Made by a program: the position numbers and the translations under genes. Positions 52,583 through 63,261 of a stretch of 64,000 nt of DNA are shown piece after piece (position 1 is the first letter of the stretch; each line of letters starts with the position of its first letter). The notes beneath the pieces are model-generated. The model was not told the DNA's origin and made no database searches. It saw nothing but the letters and a program-made list of their open reading frames with translations. This stretch comes from Mesorhizobium sp. M4B.F.Ca.ET.203.01.1.1 (GTDB lineage: Bacteria > Pseudomonadota > Alphaproteobacteria > Rhizobiales > Rhizobiaceae): positions 124,001-188,000 of the forward strand of contig NZ_SRUO01000003.1 of NCBI RefSeq assembly GCF_004791025.1. Direction: 5' to 3'.

Positions 52583-54994
52583 CTATCCGAAATAGGCCTT
52601 GGCGAGGCTGTTGTAGAGGCCGCCGATCTCGTTGGCGAGATCGTCGATGACTTGCGCCGTCATGTCCGACGGCTCCATGACGGCGATCGCCGTGTTGAGC
52701 TGCAGGATTTCCTTAGCCGCCGGCGACATATGTCCTTCGGCGCCAACGGAAGGCAGCATGCCGATCTCCGCCTTCAATCGTTCGAGCTGGAACAGGATCG
52801 AGCGCGGGTTGAGCGGGTCGAGCGCCAGCAGATCGATCACCGTGCGCCGCCCGGCCTGCACCGGATATTGCCGGCGATGGGTCATGACGCTGTCGCCGAT
52901 CTCCAGCATCATGTCGAGCGCGCCGTCCGGCGCGCCTTTCCTGGTCAGCCGGGCGAGCATGCGGGCGATCTGGATGCCGCGCTCGAGCCGCCGGCCGATT
53001 TCGAGGAAGCGCCAGCCGGTGAAGCGGTACATGTTCTCATGCAGCAGGCCGGAGAACCCGGCAAGCTTGCGCAGGATCACCGTCATCGCCCGCGTCGCGT
53101 CGTCGCCCGGCGCGACGGTTTTGGCGAATTGATGGATGGTCTTCGACAGATCCTTCAGCGCCAGCCAGCCGTCGGGCGAGAAACGGTCGCGGATCTGCCC
53201 GGCGCTATAGACGGCGCTGTCCAGCGTGCTGATCAGCCCGAGCGGGATCGCCGTTTCGACGTCGATGCCGAACGGTTCGAGATAGTCCCTGATGTCGGCG
53301 AGCAGCGGCGTTTCGGGGTCGGAGGTCTCCGCCAGCCGCACATGATAGGCGCGCAGCACCCGCGCCGTGTCTTCCGAGCGCTCGATGTAGCGGCCGAGCC
53401 AAGTCAGGTTCTCCGCGGCGCGGCTGGGCAGGCTGCCAGGCATCGAGCGGGTGAAGCTGTCGTGCTCCTGCGGCAGCAGCGTCTCGCGCTCCACCGGCCG
53501 GTCGCTGACCACCCACACATCCGCCGCTTGGCCGCCGCGCTGCATGGCGATGGCCGTCGCGTCTTGCGAGAAGCCGACCCGTGCAAAACCGCCGGGCATC
53601 ACCGTCCAGCCATCCGGCGTGCGCGCCAGATAGACGCGCAGGCTTGCCGGCCGCGGCTCCAGCCAGCCACCGATATAGACGGGCGTGGTCGAAAGCGTCA
53701 CCGCTTCCTGGCCGACGAAGTCGCCGCCGCCGTCCTTGATCCGCGCCACCAGTTCGGCCCGTTCGGCATCGGACAGCGTCGAGCCGAGCCTGGTCGCATC
53801 GTCGTCCTCGAAGGCAAGCCGTGTCGACAGCGCCGGACCGACAACCATGCGGTCGAGGTTGGCAAGCACGTGCTCGCGCTCGCTGTCCTGCCCGCACCAC
53901 CAGGTGGCGACGCTCGGCAACAGCAATTCCTCGCCCCGCAATTCCCGCGAGATCCTCGGCAAGAAGGAAAGCAGCGCCCGCGTTTCCATCAGCCCCGAGC
54001 CGAGCGCATTGACGGCCGAGACCGTGCCCCGGCGGATAGCCTCGACCAGGCCGGGCGTGCCGATCTGCGAATCCGGCCTCAGCTCCAGCGGATCGGCGAA
54101 GGCGGCATCCAGCCGCCGCCACAGCACGCCGACAGGCTTCAGCCCCGAAACGGTGCGCACCATCAGCTTGCCGCCCGAGACGGTCAGGTCCTCGCCTTCG
54201 AGCAGCATGATGCCGAGATAGCGCGCGATATAGGCGTGCTCGTAATAGGTCTCGTTGAGCGGCCCCGGCGTCAGGATGGCGACGCGGCCGCCAGTGTCGT
54301 TGGCCATGCCGATCAGCGCGTCGCGGAAGCGGCGGAAGAAGCCGGCCAGCCGATGCACATGCATTTCGCCATAGATGTCGGACAGCGCGCGCGTGGTGGC
54401 GACGCGGTTCTCCAGGGCGAAGCCTGCGCCTGACGGCGCCTGCGTGCGGTCGCCCAGCACCCACCAGCGGCCGTCGGGCCCGCGGCCGAGCTCGAAGGCG
54501 AGCATGTGGAGGAAATGGCCGCTGGCCGGTTTCGTGCCGACGACGGGCCGCAAATATTCTGGGCTGGCGGCGATCAGGCCGGCCGGCAGGATGCCCTTCT
54601 CGATCAGCCGGTTCGGTCCGTAAATGTCGGCCAGCGTCTCCTCGAACAGGTCGGCTCGCTGCACGAGGCCGGCGCTGATCGCCGCCCATTCCTGTTCCTC
54701 GATCAGCAGCGGGACATGCGCCAGCGGCCATTCGCGCTCATTGGCGCCGGCCTTGTCGTAGACCCGGTAGTAGACGCCGGCGTCGCGCAGATACTGGTCG
54801 GCGCGGGCAAAGCGCCGGGCCAGCTTTTCAGGACCGAGATCCTCCAGCGCCTCGAGGAAGGCGCGCCAGGCCGGGCGCGGATTGCCCGAGGCGTCGACCA
54901 TCTCGTCGACGACACCGTCGATCGGCTGGTAGTGCTCCAGCAGACTGTGCGTCAGCGGCTTGCCGCCTATCTTCTTCTGATTCCCCTTCGCCAT
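52583..54994 (-). CDS. Circularly permuted type 2 ATP-grasp protein fused to alpha-E domain
   Basis: An 803-residue protein. Residues about 1-480 are a circularly permuted ATP-grasp ligase (DUF404/407 group: NEREWPLAHVPLLIEEQEWA, GPLNETYYEHAYIARYLGIMLLEGEDLTVSGGKLMVRTV, RRLDAAFADPLELR). The remainder is the helical alpha-E domain (DUF403: LPSRAAENLTWLGRYIERSEDTARVLR; NMYRFTGWRFLEIGRRLERG). In most genomes the two are separate genes, though fusions exist. ATP-grasp enzymes activate a carboxylate as acyl phosphate and join it to an amine, so this is the likely ligase of the operon (inference). Confidence 0.92.
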   Translation of the reverse strand: MAKGNQKKIGGKPLTHSLLEHYQPIDGVVDEMVDASGNPRPAWRAFLEALEDLGPEKLARRFARADQYLRDAGVYYRVYDKAGANEREWPLAHVPLLIEEQEWAAISAGLVQRADLFEETLADIYGPNRLIEKGILPAGLIAASPEYLRPVVGTKPASGHFLHMLAFELGRGPDGRWWVLGDRTQAPSGAGFALENRVATTRALSDIYGEMHVHRLAGFFRRFRDALIGMANDTGGRVAILTPGPLNETYYEHAYIARYLGIMLLEGEDLTVSGGKLMVRTVSGLKPVGVLWRRLDAAFADPLELRPDSQIGTPGLVEAIRRGTVSAVNALGSGLMETRALLSFLPRISRELRGEELLLPSVATWWCGQDSEREHVLANLDRMVVGPALSTRLAFEDDDATRLGSTLSDAERAELVARIKDGGGDFVGQEAVTLSTTPVYIGGWLEPRPASLRVYLARTPDGWTVMPGGFARVGFSQDATAIAMQRGGQAADVWVVSDRPVERETLLPQEHDSFTRSMPGSLPSRAAENLTWLGRYIERSEDTARVLRAYHVRLAETSDPETPLLADIRDYLEPFGIDVETAIPLGLISTLDSAVYSAGQIRDRFSPDGWLALKDLSKTIHQFAKTVAPGDDATRAMTVILRKLAGFSGLLHENMYRFTGWRFLEIGRRLERGIQIARMLARLTRKGAPDGALDMMLEIGDSVMTHRRQYPVQAGRRTVIDLLALDPLNPRSILFQLERLKAEIGMLPSVGAEGHMSPAAKEILQLNTAIAVMEPSDMTAQVIDDLANEIGGLYNSLAKAYFG

Positions 54995-55000
54995 CGCCGA

Positions 55001-58000
55001 TCAGAGTCTCGGGGGCCGCCTGAGGTCAAGGGTCATCGGGAAATCTTCAGAGGCTTCTTCATTGTGCAGCACATAGCCGGACGGTGTATGGCCGCGCGGC
55101 TCGAAGCGGGCAAGCCGCCGCGCCTCCGCCTCGTTGCCATTGACCGGAAAGGTGTCGTAGTTGCGCCCGCCGGGATGGGCGACATGGTAGACGCAGCCGC
55201 CCACCGCCCGGCCCGACCAGCGGTCGTAGATGTCGAAGACCAGAGGTGTGTTGACCGGCAGCGCCGGATGCAGGCCGGAAGCCGGCTGCCAGGCCTTGAA
55301 GCGCACGCCCGCGACCGCGACCTCGCGGTTGTCCGTCACCTTCATCGGCACGACGCGACCGTTGCAGACGATGGCGTGACGCTCCGGATTGAGGCCCTCG
55401 GTCTTCACCTGCAGCCGCTCGACGGAGGAATCGACGAAGCGCACGGTGCCGCCGATCGCGCCCTGCTCGCCCATCACATGCCACGGCTCCAGCGCCTGCC
55501 TGAGTTCCAGCTTGACCCCCGCATGCTCGACCTCGCCGCAATAAGGGAAACGGAATTCGAGCTGCGCGGCGAACCATTCGGGACGGAATTCGAAGCCGTT
55601 GAGCTTGAGGTCCTCCAGCACGTCGAGGAAATCCGCCCAGACATGGTGCGGCAGCATGAAGCGGTCATGCAGCGAGGTGCCCCAGCGCACGAAGCGGCCG
55701 TCGAGCGGGTTCTTCCATGCACGGGCGATGATGGCGCGCACGAGCAATTGCTGCGCCAGGCTCATGCGCGCATTGGGCGGCATCTCGAAGCCGCGGAACT
55801 CGACCAGGCCGAGCCGGCCGGTGGGGCCGTCGGGCGAGAACAATTTGTCGATGCAGATTTCCGAACGGTGGGTGTTGCCGGTCACGTCGGTGAGCAGGTT
55901 GCGGAACAGCCGGTCGACAAGCCACGGCAAGGGCGCCTCGCCCTTGTCCGGATGCGGCACCTGCGCCATCGCGATCTCGAGCTCATAGAGCGAATCGTGG
56001 CGTGCCTCGTCGAAGCGCGGCGCCTGGCTGGTCGGTCCGATGAACAGGCCGGAGAACAGATAGGACAGCGACGGGTGCCGCTGCCATTGCAGGACCAGGC
56101 TTTTCAAAAGATCCGGCCGGCGCAGGAACGGACTGTCGTTGGGCGTGGCGCCGCCGACCACGACATGGTTGCCGCCGCCGGTGCCTGTGTGGCGGCCGTC
56201 GATCATGAACTTGTCGGTGCCGAGCCGCGACTGCCGCGCCTCCTCGTAGATCGCCGTCGTCGTCGCGACGCATTCCTGCCAGTTGGCGGCGGGATGGATA
56301 TTGACCTCGATGACGCCGGGATCGGGCGCGACGCGGATGACGTTAAGGCGCGGATCGTGCGGCGGGCCGTAGCCCTCGATATGCACCGGCAGGCCGATGG
56401 TCTTTGCCGCATTTTCGGCCGCCGCCACCAGTTCGAGATAGTCTTCCAGCGCCTCGACCGGCGGCATGAACACGCAAAGCCTGCCGTCGCGCGGCTCGAC
56501 GGTGAGCGCGGTGCGCACCGCACCGCCGATCTCGGTGATCTCCTGCTCGACACGGTCCTGCTGGCCGGCTACCGCGGTGAAGGACACCGCCTGCTGGCGG
56601 CGCGCCATTTCGTCGGCGCCTTCAAGCTCCGCCGGAGCGGCTCCCGGCAGGATGGCCTCGCGCGCCGGCAGCGGGCCGCGCGGCAGCGACGGATCGACCG
56701 GGACAATGTAGGGGAATTGCGCCGGCGGCACATAGGGCAGAGTGCCGAGCGGCAACCGATAGCCGACCGGTGAATCGCCGGGAACCAGGAACAGCCGGCC
56801 GCGCCTGGTCTTCCATTTCTCCGAGCGCCAGCGCTGGCCGGCAGCCTGGCTGTTCCAGCGCTGGACCGGCAGCACATAACCCGACGGCTTGGTCAGCCCG
56901 CGCTCGAACACGCGCGCCATGCGGCTGCGCTCTTCCGGATCCTCGAGCTTGGAATTGGAGGGATCGACATTGTCCGGCAGCTTGCCTTCCTTGAGCAGCC
57001 ACTCGGCCGGGTCCTCATAGGCCTCGCTGACCATCGCCTCGTCGATGCCGAGCTCGCCGGCGATCGCCGTCAGCAGGCTTTCCGCCTGTTCGGGACCCAC
57101 CGCGACGCTGCTCTTTTCGCGCGCGATCAGCGACGGGTCGCTCCACACCGGCTGGCCATCGGTGCGCCAATACAGCGAGAAGGTCCAGCGCGGCAGGCTC
57201 TCGCCCGGATACCATTTGCCTTGGCCATAATGGAGAAAACCGCCCGGAGCGAAACGCTCGCGCAGGCGGCGGATCAACTCGTCCGCCTTGCCGCGTTTGG
57301 TCGGACCTACGGCGGCGGTGTTCCACTCGGCGGATTCGAAATCGTCGATCGACACGAAGGTCGGCTCGCCGCCCATGGTGAGCCGCACGTCGCCTTCCTT
57401 CAGCGCCGCGTCCACCTTGTTTCCCAGCGCGTCGAGCGCCTGCCAGCTTTCGTCGGAGAACGGCTTGGTGATGCGCGGATGCTCGGCGATGCGGTCGACC
57501 CGCATGTCGAAGCCGAAATCGACATTGGCGAAGCTCGCCATGCCGGAAATCGGCGCGGCATTGCGGAAATGCGGGGTGGCGGCGAGCGGCACGTGGCTTT
57601 CGCCGGTGAGCAGGCCCGAGGTCGGATCGAAACCGATCCAGCCGGCGCCGGGAATATAGACCTCGCACCAGGCGTGCAGGTCGGTGAAGTCGACCGCGGT
57701 GCCGGGTGGCCCGTCGAGCGAGACCAGATCGGGCTTGAGCTGGATCAGGTAGCCGGAGACGAAGCGCGCGGCGATGCCGAGATTGCGCAGGATCTGCACC
57801 AGCAGCCAGCTCGAATCCCGGCACGACCCCTTGGCGGCGGCGAGCGTCTCCTCCGGCGAGAAGACGCCCGTCTCCATGCGCACGATATAGGCGATCTCGC
57901 GCTGCAGCCGCGCATTGATGTCGACGAGGAAATTGACGGTGTTCCTGGAGCCGCGGTCGATGGTCTCCAGGAAAGCCGAGAGCAGCGGTCCGGCCGGCTC

Positions 58001-58360
58001 CGGCGTCCGGTAGATGGCGAGGTCTTCCCTGATCTCTTCCGGATACTCGAACGGGAAAGTCTCGGCCGATTCCTCGACGAAGAAATCGAATGGATTGTAG
58101 ACCGTCATGTCGGCGACGAGATCGACCTCGATCTTGAGTTCGGTCACCGGCTCCGGGAAGACGAAGCGCGCAAGGAAGTTGCCGTAGGGGTCCTGCTGCA
58201 GGTTGACGAAATGGTTCTTCGGCTCGACCTTCAGCGAGTGGCTGAGCACCTTGGTGCGCGAATGCGGCGCCGGCTGCAGCCGGATGACCTGGGGCCCGAG
58301 AACCACCGGACGGTCGTATCTGTAGTGGGTCAGGTGGTGGACGGCTGCCAGAATTGCCAT
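55001..58360 (-). CDS. Large transglutaminase-DUF2126 protein
   Basis: An 1119-residue protein. The first 300 residues are a transglutaminase unit: Bact_transglu_N, then Cys in [18 protein letters not shown], His in DLHAWCEVY and Asp in [10 protein letters not shown]. The rest is DUF2126, with [41 protein letters not shown] and [13 protein letters not shown] as its most conserved stretches. The latter recall the metal/ATP site of glutamine-synthetase-like carboxylate-amine ligases, a relation proposed from comparative genomics. First gene of the operon; 6 bases separate it from the ATP-grasp gene. Product and substrate are unknown. Confidence 0.92.
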   Translation of the reverse strand: MAILAAVHHLTHYRYDRPVVLGPQVIRLQPAPHSRTKVLSHSLKVEPKNHFVNLQQDPYGNFLARFVFPEPVTELKIEVDLVADMTVYNPFDFFVEESAETFPFEYPEEIREDLAIYRTPEPAGPLLSAFLETIDRGSRNTVNFLVDINARLQREIAYIVRMETGVFSPEETLAAAKGSCRDSSWLLVQILRNLGIAARFVSGYLIQLKPDLVSLDGPPGTAVDFTDLHAWCEVYIPGAGWIGFDPTSGLLTGESHVPLAATPHFRNAAPISGMASFANVDFGFDMRVDRIAEHPRITKPFSDESWQALDALGNKVDAALKEGDVRLTMGGEPTFVSIDDFESAEWNTAAVGPTKRGKADELIRRLRERFAPGGFLHYGQGKWYPGESLPRWTFSLYWRTDGQPVWSDPSLIAREKSSVAVGPEQAESLLTAIAGELGIDEAMVSEAYEDPAEWLLKEGKLPDNVDPSNSKLEDPEERSRMARVFERGLTKPSGYVLPVQRWNSQAAGQRWRSEKWKTRRGRLFLVPGDSPVGYRLPLGTLPYVPPAQFPYIVPVDPSLPRGPLPAREAILPGAAPAELEGADEMARRQQAVSFTAVAGQQDRVEQEITEIGGAVRTALTVEPRDGRLCVFMPPVEALEDYLELVAAAENAAKTIGLPVHIEGYGPPHDPRLNVIRVAPDPGVIEVNIHPAANWQECVATTTAIYEEARQSRLGTDKFMIDGRHTGTGGGNHVVVGGATPNDSPFLRRPDLLKSLVLQWQRHPSLSYLFSGLFIGPTSQAPRFDEARHDSLYELEIAMAQVPHPDKGEAPLPWLVDRLFRNLLTDVTGNTHRSEICIDKLFSPDGPTGRLGLVEFRGFEMPPNARMSLAQQLLVRAIIARAWKNPLDGRFVRWGTSLHDRFMLPHHVWADFLDVLEDLKLNGFEFRPEWFAAQLEFRFPYCGEVEHAGVKLELRQALEPWHVMGEQGAIGGTVRFVDSSVERLQVKTEGLNPERHAIVCNGRVVPMKVTDNREVAVAGVRFKAWQPASGLHPALPVNTPLVFDIYDRWSGRAVGGCVYHVAHPGGRNYDTFPVNGNEAEARRLARFEPRGHTPSGYVLHNEEASEDFPMTLDLRRPPRL

Positions 58361-58466
58361 GGGGCCCCTGAGTTCGGCGTTTCAATTCGCCGAACCCTGA
58401 CACAAATGCAGGCCATTCTCCAAGCAGAGATGTTGCGCTGCACCTAATTTAAGCAGCGTTGCCGGC

Positions 58467-58612
58467 TAAGGTGTGTCGAGATTCAGGTTAGGCCGAGCCG
58501 AAAATGGCGACTTCCGAGAACCGGAGCGGAGCGTACTTGAAGTACGCGAGCACCGGAAGCGCAGGAAATCGGCGTTTGCAGGCCGGCATCACCTGAATAT
58601 CGACACACCTTA
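58467..58612. repeat. 146-bp element with 22-bp terminal inverted repeats and inner palindrome
   Basis: The ends are inverted copies of each other over 22 bases with one mismatch: TAAGGTGTGTCGA...TCAGGT at 58467-58488 and ACCTGA...CGACACACCTTA at 58591-58612. In the middle sits GCGTACTTGAAGTACGC (58531-58547), a palindrome with a single central mismatch, flanked by CTTCCG (58511) and CGGAAG (58554). The whole could fold into one long hairpin. It fits a dispersed palindromic element of the rhizobial RIME/MITE kind. Its right end supplies the TAA stop of the glutaryl-CoA dehydrogenase gene. No second copy was noticed in this window. Confidence 0.75.
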
Positions 58613-59800
58613 GAAAAACGCCTGGATGCTTGTCTGCGCCCGTCCGAGGATCAGCGCATGCACGTCATGCGTGCCCTCATAGGTATTGACCGTCTCCAGG
58701 TTCTGCGCATGGCGCATGACGTGGTAGCCGATCTGGATGCCGTTGCCGCCATGCATGTCGCGGGCCTGGCGGGCGATGTCGAGGGCCTTGCCGCAATTGT
58801 TGCGCTTGACGATCGAGATCATCTCCGGCGCCATCTTGCCCTCGTCCATCAGCCGCCCGACGCGCAATGAGCCCTGCAGGCCGAGCGCGATCTCGGTCTG
58901 CATGTCGGCGAGCTTCTTCTGGAAGAGCTGCGTGCCGGCGAGCGGCTTGCCGAACTGCTTGCGGTCGAGGCCGTACTGCCGCGCCCGGTGCCAGCAATCC
59001 TCGGCCGCGCCCATCGCGCCCCAGGAGATGCCGTAGCGCGCCCGGTTGAGACAGCCGAACGGCCCCTTCAGGCCAGAAACATTGGGCAGCAGCGCCTCCT
59101 CGCCGACCTCGACGCCTTCCATCACCACCTCGCCGGTGATCGACGCGCGCAGCGACAGCTTGCCGCCGATCTTCGGCGCCGACAGGCCCTTCATGCCCTT
59201 TTCCAGCACGAAGCCGCGGATCTGGTTGTCGTGCGCCGCCGATTTCGCCCAGACGACGAAGACATCGGCGATCGGGGCGTTGGAGATCCACATCTTGGAG
59301 CCGGAAAGCCTGTAGCCGTTCGCCGTTTTCTCGGCGCGCGTCTTCATGCCGCCGGGGTCGGAGCCGGCATCCGGTTCGGTGAGGCCGAAGCAGCCGATCC
59401 ATTCGCCGGAGGCCAGTTTCGGCAGGTACTTCTTGCGCTGTTCTTCCGAGCCATAGGCGTGGATCGGATACATCACCAGTGACGACTGCACGCTCATCAT
59501 CGAGCGGTAGCCGGAATCGATGCGCTCCACCTCGCGCGCCACCAAGCCGTAGGTCACGTAATTGGCGCCGAGACCGCCATACTCCTCGGGAATGGTGATG
59601 CCGAGCAGGCCCGCCTCGCCCATCTCACGGAAGATCGAGGGATCGGTCTGCTCGTCGAGATAGGCCTCCTCGATGCGCGGCGCGAGCTTGTCGGCCGCGA
59701 AGGCCGCCGCGCCGTCGCGCACCATGCGCTCATCCTCGGAAAGCTGGCCCTCGATCAGGAAGGGATCGTTCCAGACGAAGGAATTCTTCTCGGCGGCCAT
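58610..59800 (-). CDS. gcdH: Glutaryl-CoA dehydrogenase
   Basis: A 396-residue acyl-CoA dehydrogenase that oxidises and decarboxylates glutaryl-CoA to crotonyl-CoA in lysine, tryptophan and glutarate breakdown. Signs of GcdH rather than other ACADs: [48 protein letters not shown], and the catalytic Glu in [17 protein letters not shown], with the Arg-containing [16 protein letters not shown]. The start at 59800 (MAAEKNSF) has GTGAGG upstream; the frame is open to 59887. The TAA stop lies inside the right terminal repeat of the element at 58467-58612. Divergent from a LysR gene. Confidence 0.93.
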   Translation of the reverse strand: MAAEKNSFVWNDPFLIEGQLSEDERMVRDGAAAFAADKLAPRIEEAYLDEQTDPSIFREMGEAGLLGITIPEEYGGLGANYVTYGLVAREVERIDSGYRSMMSVQSSLVMYPIHAYGSEEQRKKYLPKLASGEWIGCFGLTEPDAGSDPGGMKTRAEKTANGYRLSGSKMWISNAPIADVFVVWAKSAAHDNQIRGFVLEKGMKGLSAPKIGGKLSLRASITGEVVMEGVEVGEEALLPNVSGLKGPFGCLNRARYGISWGAMGAAEDCWHRARQYGLDRKQFGKPLAGTQLFQKKLADMQTEIALGLQGSLRVGRLMDEGKMAPEMISIVKRNNCGKALDIARQARDMHGGNGIQIGYHVMRHAQNLETVNTYEGTHDVHALILGRAQTSIQAFF

Positions 59801-59870
59801 GGCCTCACTCTCCCGGCAAAATCTTGAATTGCCCGGCTTATCGACCTCCGCACGGAAAAAATCAAACAAA

Positions 59871-59888
59871 ATTGCATCACAGATCAAT
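59871..59888. promoter_or_regulatory. ATTG-N10-CAAT inverted repeat in the gcdH/LysR gap
   Basis: ATTG (59871-59874) and CAAT (59885-59888) flank ten bases, the dyad form often bound by LysR regulators, in the 106-base divergent gap 19 bases before the LysR ATG. It may be the LysR autoregulatory and gcdH-activating site. Confidence 0.4.
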
Positions 59889-59906
59889 GAGCGTTAGTAA
59901 TGGATT

Positions 59907-60818
59907 ATGAACGTCCAGCGCCGCCTCCTGCCCACCACAGCCGCCCTCGCCGCCTTCGAGGCGGTGGCGCGGCTAGGCTCGTTCACCGCCGCCGCCCGCG
60001 AACTCGACCTCACGCAAGGCGCCGTCAGCCGGCAAATCAGCCTCTTGGAAGAGCAGTTCGGACGCCGGCTGTTCGAGCGCGACAGCCGCAATGTCCGGCT
60101 GTCGACGGCGGGCGATATCTATGCCGAAGCGGTGCGCTCAGCACTTGGTCAATTGCGCGACGCCGCTCTCGGATTGATGAGCAATCGACATAGCGGCGCG
60201 CTGAACCTGGCAATCCTGCCAACCTTCGGCACACGCTGGCTGATGCCACTGATCCCGGATTTCGTCGCCCGCCACCCCGACATCACCATCAACTTCGCCA
60301 CCCGCATCGGCCGCTTCGACTTCGCCCGCGAGAGGCTGGATGCCGCAATCCATCACGGCATGCCCGACTGGCCGGATGCCGACTGCACGCTGCTGATGCG
60401 CGAAACCGTGATGCCGGTGGTTTCGCCCGAATTCCTGGCCAGCCGCGACGTCGCCACGCCGGCCGATATCAGCCGCCTGCCGCTGCTGCACATGGCGACG
60501 CGTCCTGGCGCCTGGAGCGAATGGTTCGAGGAGCAGGGTCTCAGCGCACCGACTGGGCCGGGCATGCAGTTCGAGCAGTTCGGCACAGTCGCCCAGGCCT
60601 GCATGGCGGGGCTCGGCGTGGCGCTGCTGCCGGAAATCCTGATTGCCGGAGAACTGCAGCGCGGCCAGTTGCTGCCGGCCCCCGGCCAGCCGATGCAGAG
60701 CCGCAGCGCCTACTATCTGGTCGTGCCCCACGACAAGCGCGGCCATCCACCGGTTGCCAGTTTTCGCGACTGGCTGCTGGGCCAGGTTGAAAAGGAGCCG
60801 GCTTTCCTGGCCTGGTAA
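59907..60818 (+). CDS. LysR family regulator (GcvA/GcdR-like)
   Basis: A 303-residue regulator. The winged HTH lies at residues about 10-70 (LAAFEAVARLGSFTAAARELDLTQGAVSRQISLLEEQFGRRLFER). The substrate domain starts LNLAILPTFGTRWLMPLIPDF, a segment typical of the GcvA-like group. It is divergent from gcdH, an arrangement common in proteobacteria where the LysR (GcdR) activates gcdH in response to glutarate. The gene abuts the convergent tex gene, with no base between the two stop codons. Confidence 0.92.
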   Translation: MNVQRRLLPTTAALAAFEAVARLGSFTAAARELDLTQGAVSRQISLLEEQFGRRLFERDSRNVRLSTAGDIYAEAVRSALGQLRDAALGLMSNRHSGALNLAILPTFGTRWLMPLIPDFVARHPDITINFATRIGRFDFARERLDAAIHHGMPDWPDADCTLLMRETVMPVVSPEFLASRDVATPADISRLPLLHMATRPGAWSEWFEEQGLSAPTGPGMQFEQFGTVAQACMAGLGVALLPEILIAGELQRGQLLPAPGQPMQSRSAYYLVVPHDKRGHPPVASFRDWLLGQVEKEPAFLAW

Positions 60819-63137
60819 CTACTTGCGCTTCATCGCCTCGGCGAGCGCCGCGCCGAACGCACCCTGAGATGGCCGCTCCGGCTGGCGTTGCGGTGCTGGC
60901 GAGCGCGGCGCCGGCTTGCCGCCATCGTCACGCTGGCCGCTGCGCGCCGCTCCACCTTCGCCGCCATCCTTGCGCATCGACAGGCCGATACGCTTGCGCT
61001 TGATGTCGACGTCGACGACGCGCACCTTCACCACGTCGCCCGCCTTCACCACCTCATGCGCATCCTTGATGAAGCGGTCGGCCAGCTGCGAGACGTGGAC
61101 CAGCCCGTCCTGATGCACGCCGATGTCGACGAAGGCGCCGAAAGCAGCGACATTGGTGACGGTGCCTTCGAGCTGCATGCCCGGCTTCAGGTCCTTGATG
61201 TCGTCAACCCCCTCGGCAAAGGTCGCCGTCTTGAAACCAGGACGCGGATCGCGGCCGGGCTTTTCCAGCTCCGCCAGGATGTCGCGCACCGTCGGCAGGC
61301 CGAAGCGCTCGTCGACGAAGACACGCGGATCGAGCGCCTTGAGCGCGGCACTGTCGCCCATCAACGCGCGCACGTCGCGGCCGCAGGCGGCGACGATCTT
61401 CTTCGCCACGCCATAGGCTTCGGGATGCACCGAGGAAGCATCGAGCGGCTCGGCGCCATTGGCAATGCGCAAAAAGCCGGCGGACTGTTCGAAGGCACGC
61501 GGTCCGAGCCGCGCCACTTTGAGCAGGTCCTTGCGGCTGGCAAACGGCCCGGTCGCATCGCGATGCGCAACGATTGCTTCGGCAAGCGACGGCCCAAGCC
61601 CCGAAACCCGCGCCAAGAGCGGCGCCGACGCCGTGTTGAGATCGACGCCGACGGCGTTGACAGCATCCTCGACCACTGCTTCCAGAGAACGGCCAAGACG
61701 GTACTGATCGACATCGTGCTGGTACTGGCCGACGCCGATCGACTTCGGCTCGATCTTGACCAGTTCGGCAAGCGGATCCTGCAAGCGGCGAGCGATCGAC
61801 ACGGCGCCGCGCAGTGACACGTCGAGGCCGGGGAATTCCGCCGCTGCCGTCGCCGAGGCCGAATAGACCGAAGCGCCCGCCTCGCTGACGATCACCTTGA
61901 GCGGCTTCGGGCCGGAACCGGCTGGCAGGTCCGACAGCATGTCAGCGACCAGTTTCTCGGTCTCACGGCTGCCGGTGCCGTTGCCGATCGAGATCAGCTC
62001 GACCTTGTGCTGGCGGATGAGCGCGGCGAGCTCGGCCTGCGCCCCGCGCACGTCGTTCCTGGGCGGGAACGGATAGACCGTCGTCGTCGCCACCAGCTTG
62101 CCGGTGCCATCGACCACCGCCACCTTGACGCCGGTGCGGATGCCCGGATCGAGCCCCATCGTCGGCCGCGAGCCGGCGGGCGCGGCGAGCAGCAGGTCCT
62201 TCAAGTTGCGCGCGAAGACGTGGATCGCCTCCTCCTCCGCCCGCTCGCGCAGGTCGCGCATCAGGTCGAGCGTCAGATGCAAGGACAGCTTGATGCGCCA
62301 GGTCCAGCCGGCGACCTCCATCAGCCAACGGTCGCCCGGCAAGCTGCCGCCGATCGCATAGGCATTGGCAATCATGCGCTCGACCGGCTTCACCGGCGAT
62401 TGATCGTCGGCATCGACCTCGATGTCGAGCGACAGCACCTCCTCGTTGCGACCGCGCAGCATGGCCAGCGCCCGGTGGCTGGGTGCGTTCGCCCAGCGTT
62501 CGACATGGTCGAAATAGTCGGAGAATTTCGCGCCCGCCTCCTGCTTGCCATCGACGACCCTGGCGCGCAGGAAGGCACGCTCCTTCATATAGGCGCGCAG
62601 CTTGCCGACCAGATCGGCATTCTCGGCGAACTGTTCCGACAGAATGTCGCGCGCGCCCTCGAGCGCGGCCTTTGCGTCTGCCACTTCTTCGGTGATGTAG
62701 GCGAGCGCGAGATCGGCGGGCACCGCCGCGCGGTCGGCAAGGATCGCCTCGGCCAGCGGCCCGAGCCCACGTTCCCTGGCGATCTCCGCCTTGGTGCGCC
62801 GCTTCGGCTTGTAGGGCAGGTAGATGTCTTCCAGCTCGGCCTTGGTGGCGGCAGCAATGATCTTGGCCTCCAATTCCTCGGTCAGCTTGCCCTGCTCACG
62901 GATGGAACCGAGGATCGTCTCGCGGCGCGCGTCGAGCTCGCGCAGATAGGCGAGCCGCTCGGCCAAATCGCGCAATTGCGTGTCGTCGAGCCCGCCGGTG
63001 ACCTCCTTGCGGTAGCGGGCCACGAAGGGCACCGTCGCGCCCTCGTCCAGGAGGCCGATCGCCGCCGCCGCCTGCTCGGGCCGCGCGCCGATCTCGGCCG
63101 CGATGATTGCTGCAATGCGTTTGATGTCGGATGCCAT
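60819..63137 (-). CDS. tex: Tex family RNA-binding transcription accessory protein
   Basis: A 772-residue housekeeping protein. Order of parts: an N-terminal helical Tex region ([23 protein letters not shown]), a YqgF-like RNase H fold ([35 protein letters not shown]), helix-hairpin-helix segments ([23 protein letters not shown]), and an S1 RNA-binding domain ([37 protein letters not shown]). A basic, Pro/Arg-rich tail of about 45 residues follows and is variable between species. Tex binds RNA and interacts with transcription and translation. The start at 63137 fits the family N terminus. Confidence 0.95.
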   Translation of the reverse strand: MASDIKRIAAIIAAEIGARPEQAAAAIGLLDEGATVPFVARYRKEVTGGLDDTQLRDLAERLAYLRELDARRETILGSIREQGKLTEELEAKIIAAATKAELEDIYLPYKPKRRTKAEIARERGLGPLAEAILADRAAVPADLALAYITEEVADAKAALEGARDILSEQFAENADLVGKLRAYMKERAFLRARVVDGKQEAGAKFSDYFDHVERWANAPSHRALAMLRGRNEEVLSLDIEVDADDQSPVKPVERMIANAYAIGGSLPGDRWLMEVAGWTWRIKLSLHLTLDLMRDLRERAEEEAIHVFARNLKDLLLAAPAGSRPTMGLDPGIRTGVKVAVVDGTGKLVATTTVYPFPPRNDVRGAQAELAALIRQHKVELISIGNGTGSRETEKLVADMLSDLPAGSGPKPLKVIVSEAGASVYSASATAAAEFPGLDVSLRGAVSIARRLQDPLAELVKIEPKSIGVGQYQHDVDQYRLGRSLEAVVEDAVNAVGVDLNTASAPLLARVSGLGPSLAEAIVAHRDATGPFASRKDLLKVARLGPRAFEQSAGFLRIANGAEPLDASSVHPEAYGVAKKIVAACGRDVRALMGDSAALKALDPRVFVDERFGLPTVRDILAELEKPGRDPRPGFKTATFAEGVDDIKDLKPGMQLEGTVTNVAAFGAFVDIGVHQDGLVHVSQLADRFIKDAHEVVKAGDVVKVRVVDVDIKRKRIGLSMRKDGGEGGAARSGQRDDGGKPAPRSPAPQRQPERPSQGAFGAALAEAMKRK

Positions 63138-63261
63138 GCCGGTCCCTGTCGAAAAGAGCGGCGACCATAGGCCTGGATGCCGTCCTCGCCAACCGCGCTG
63201 TTCGGGCCCCGTAGCGAGGTTCCACAGAAAAACGGCTGCGAAACCGCCCCGCCGAGGCGGC

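Noticed and set aside
52514..56773. Two very long plus-strand frames opposite the transglutaminase/ATP-grasp operon
   Set aside because: They have the His/Arg/Gly/Asp-rich make-up of antisense frames in high-GC genes; the three minus-strand proteins carry all expected motifs.
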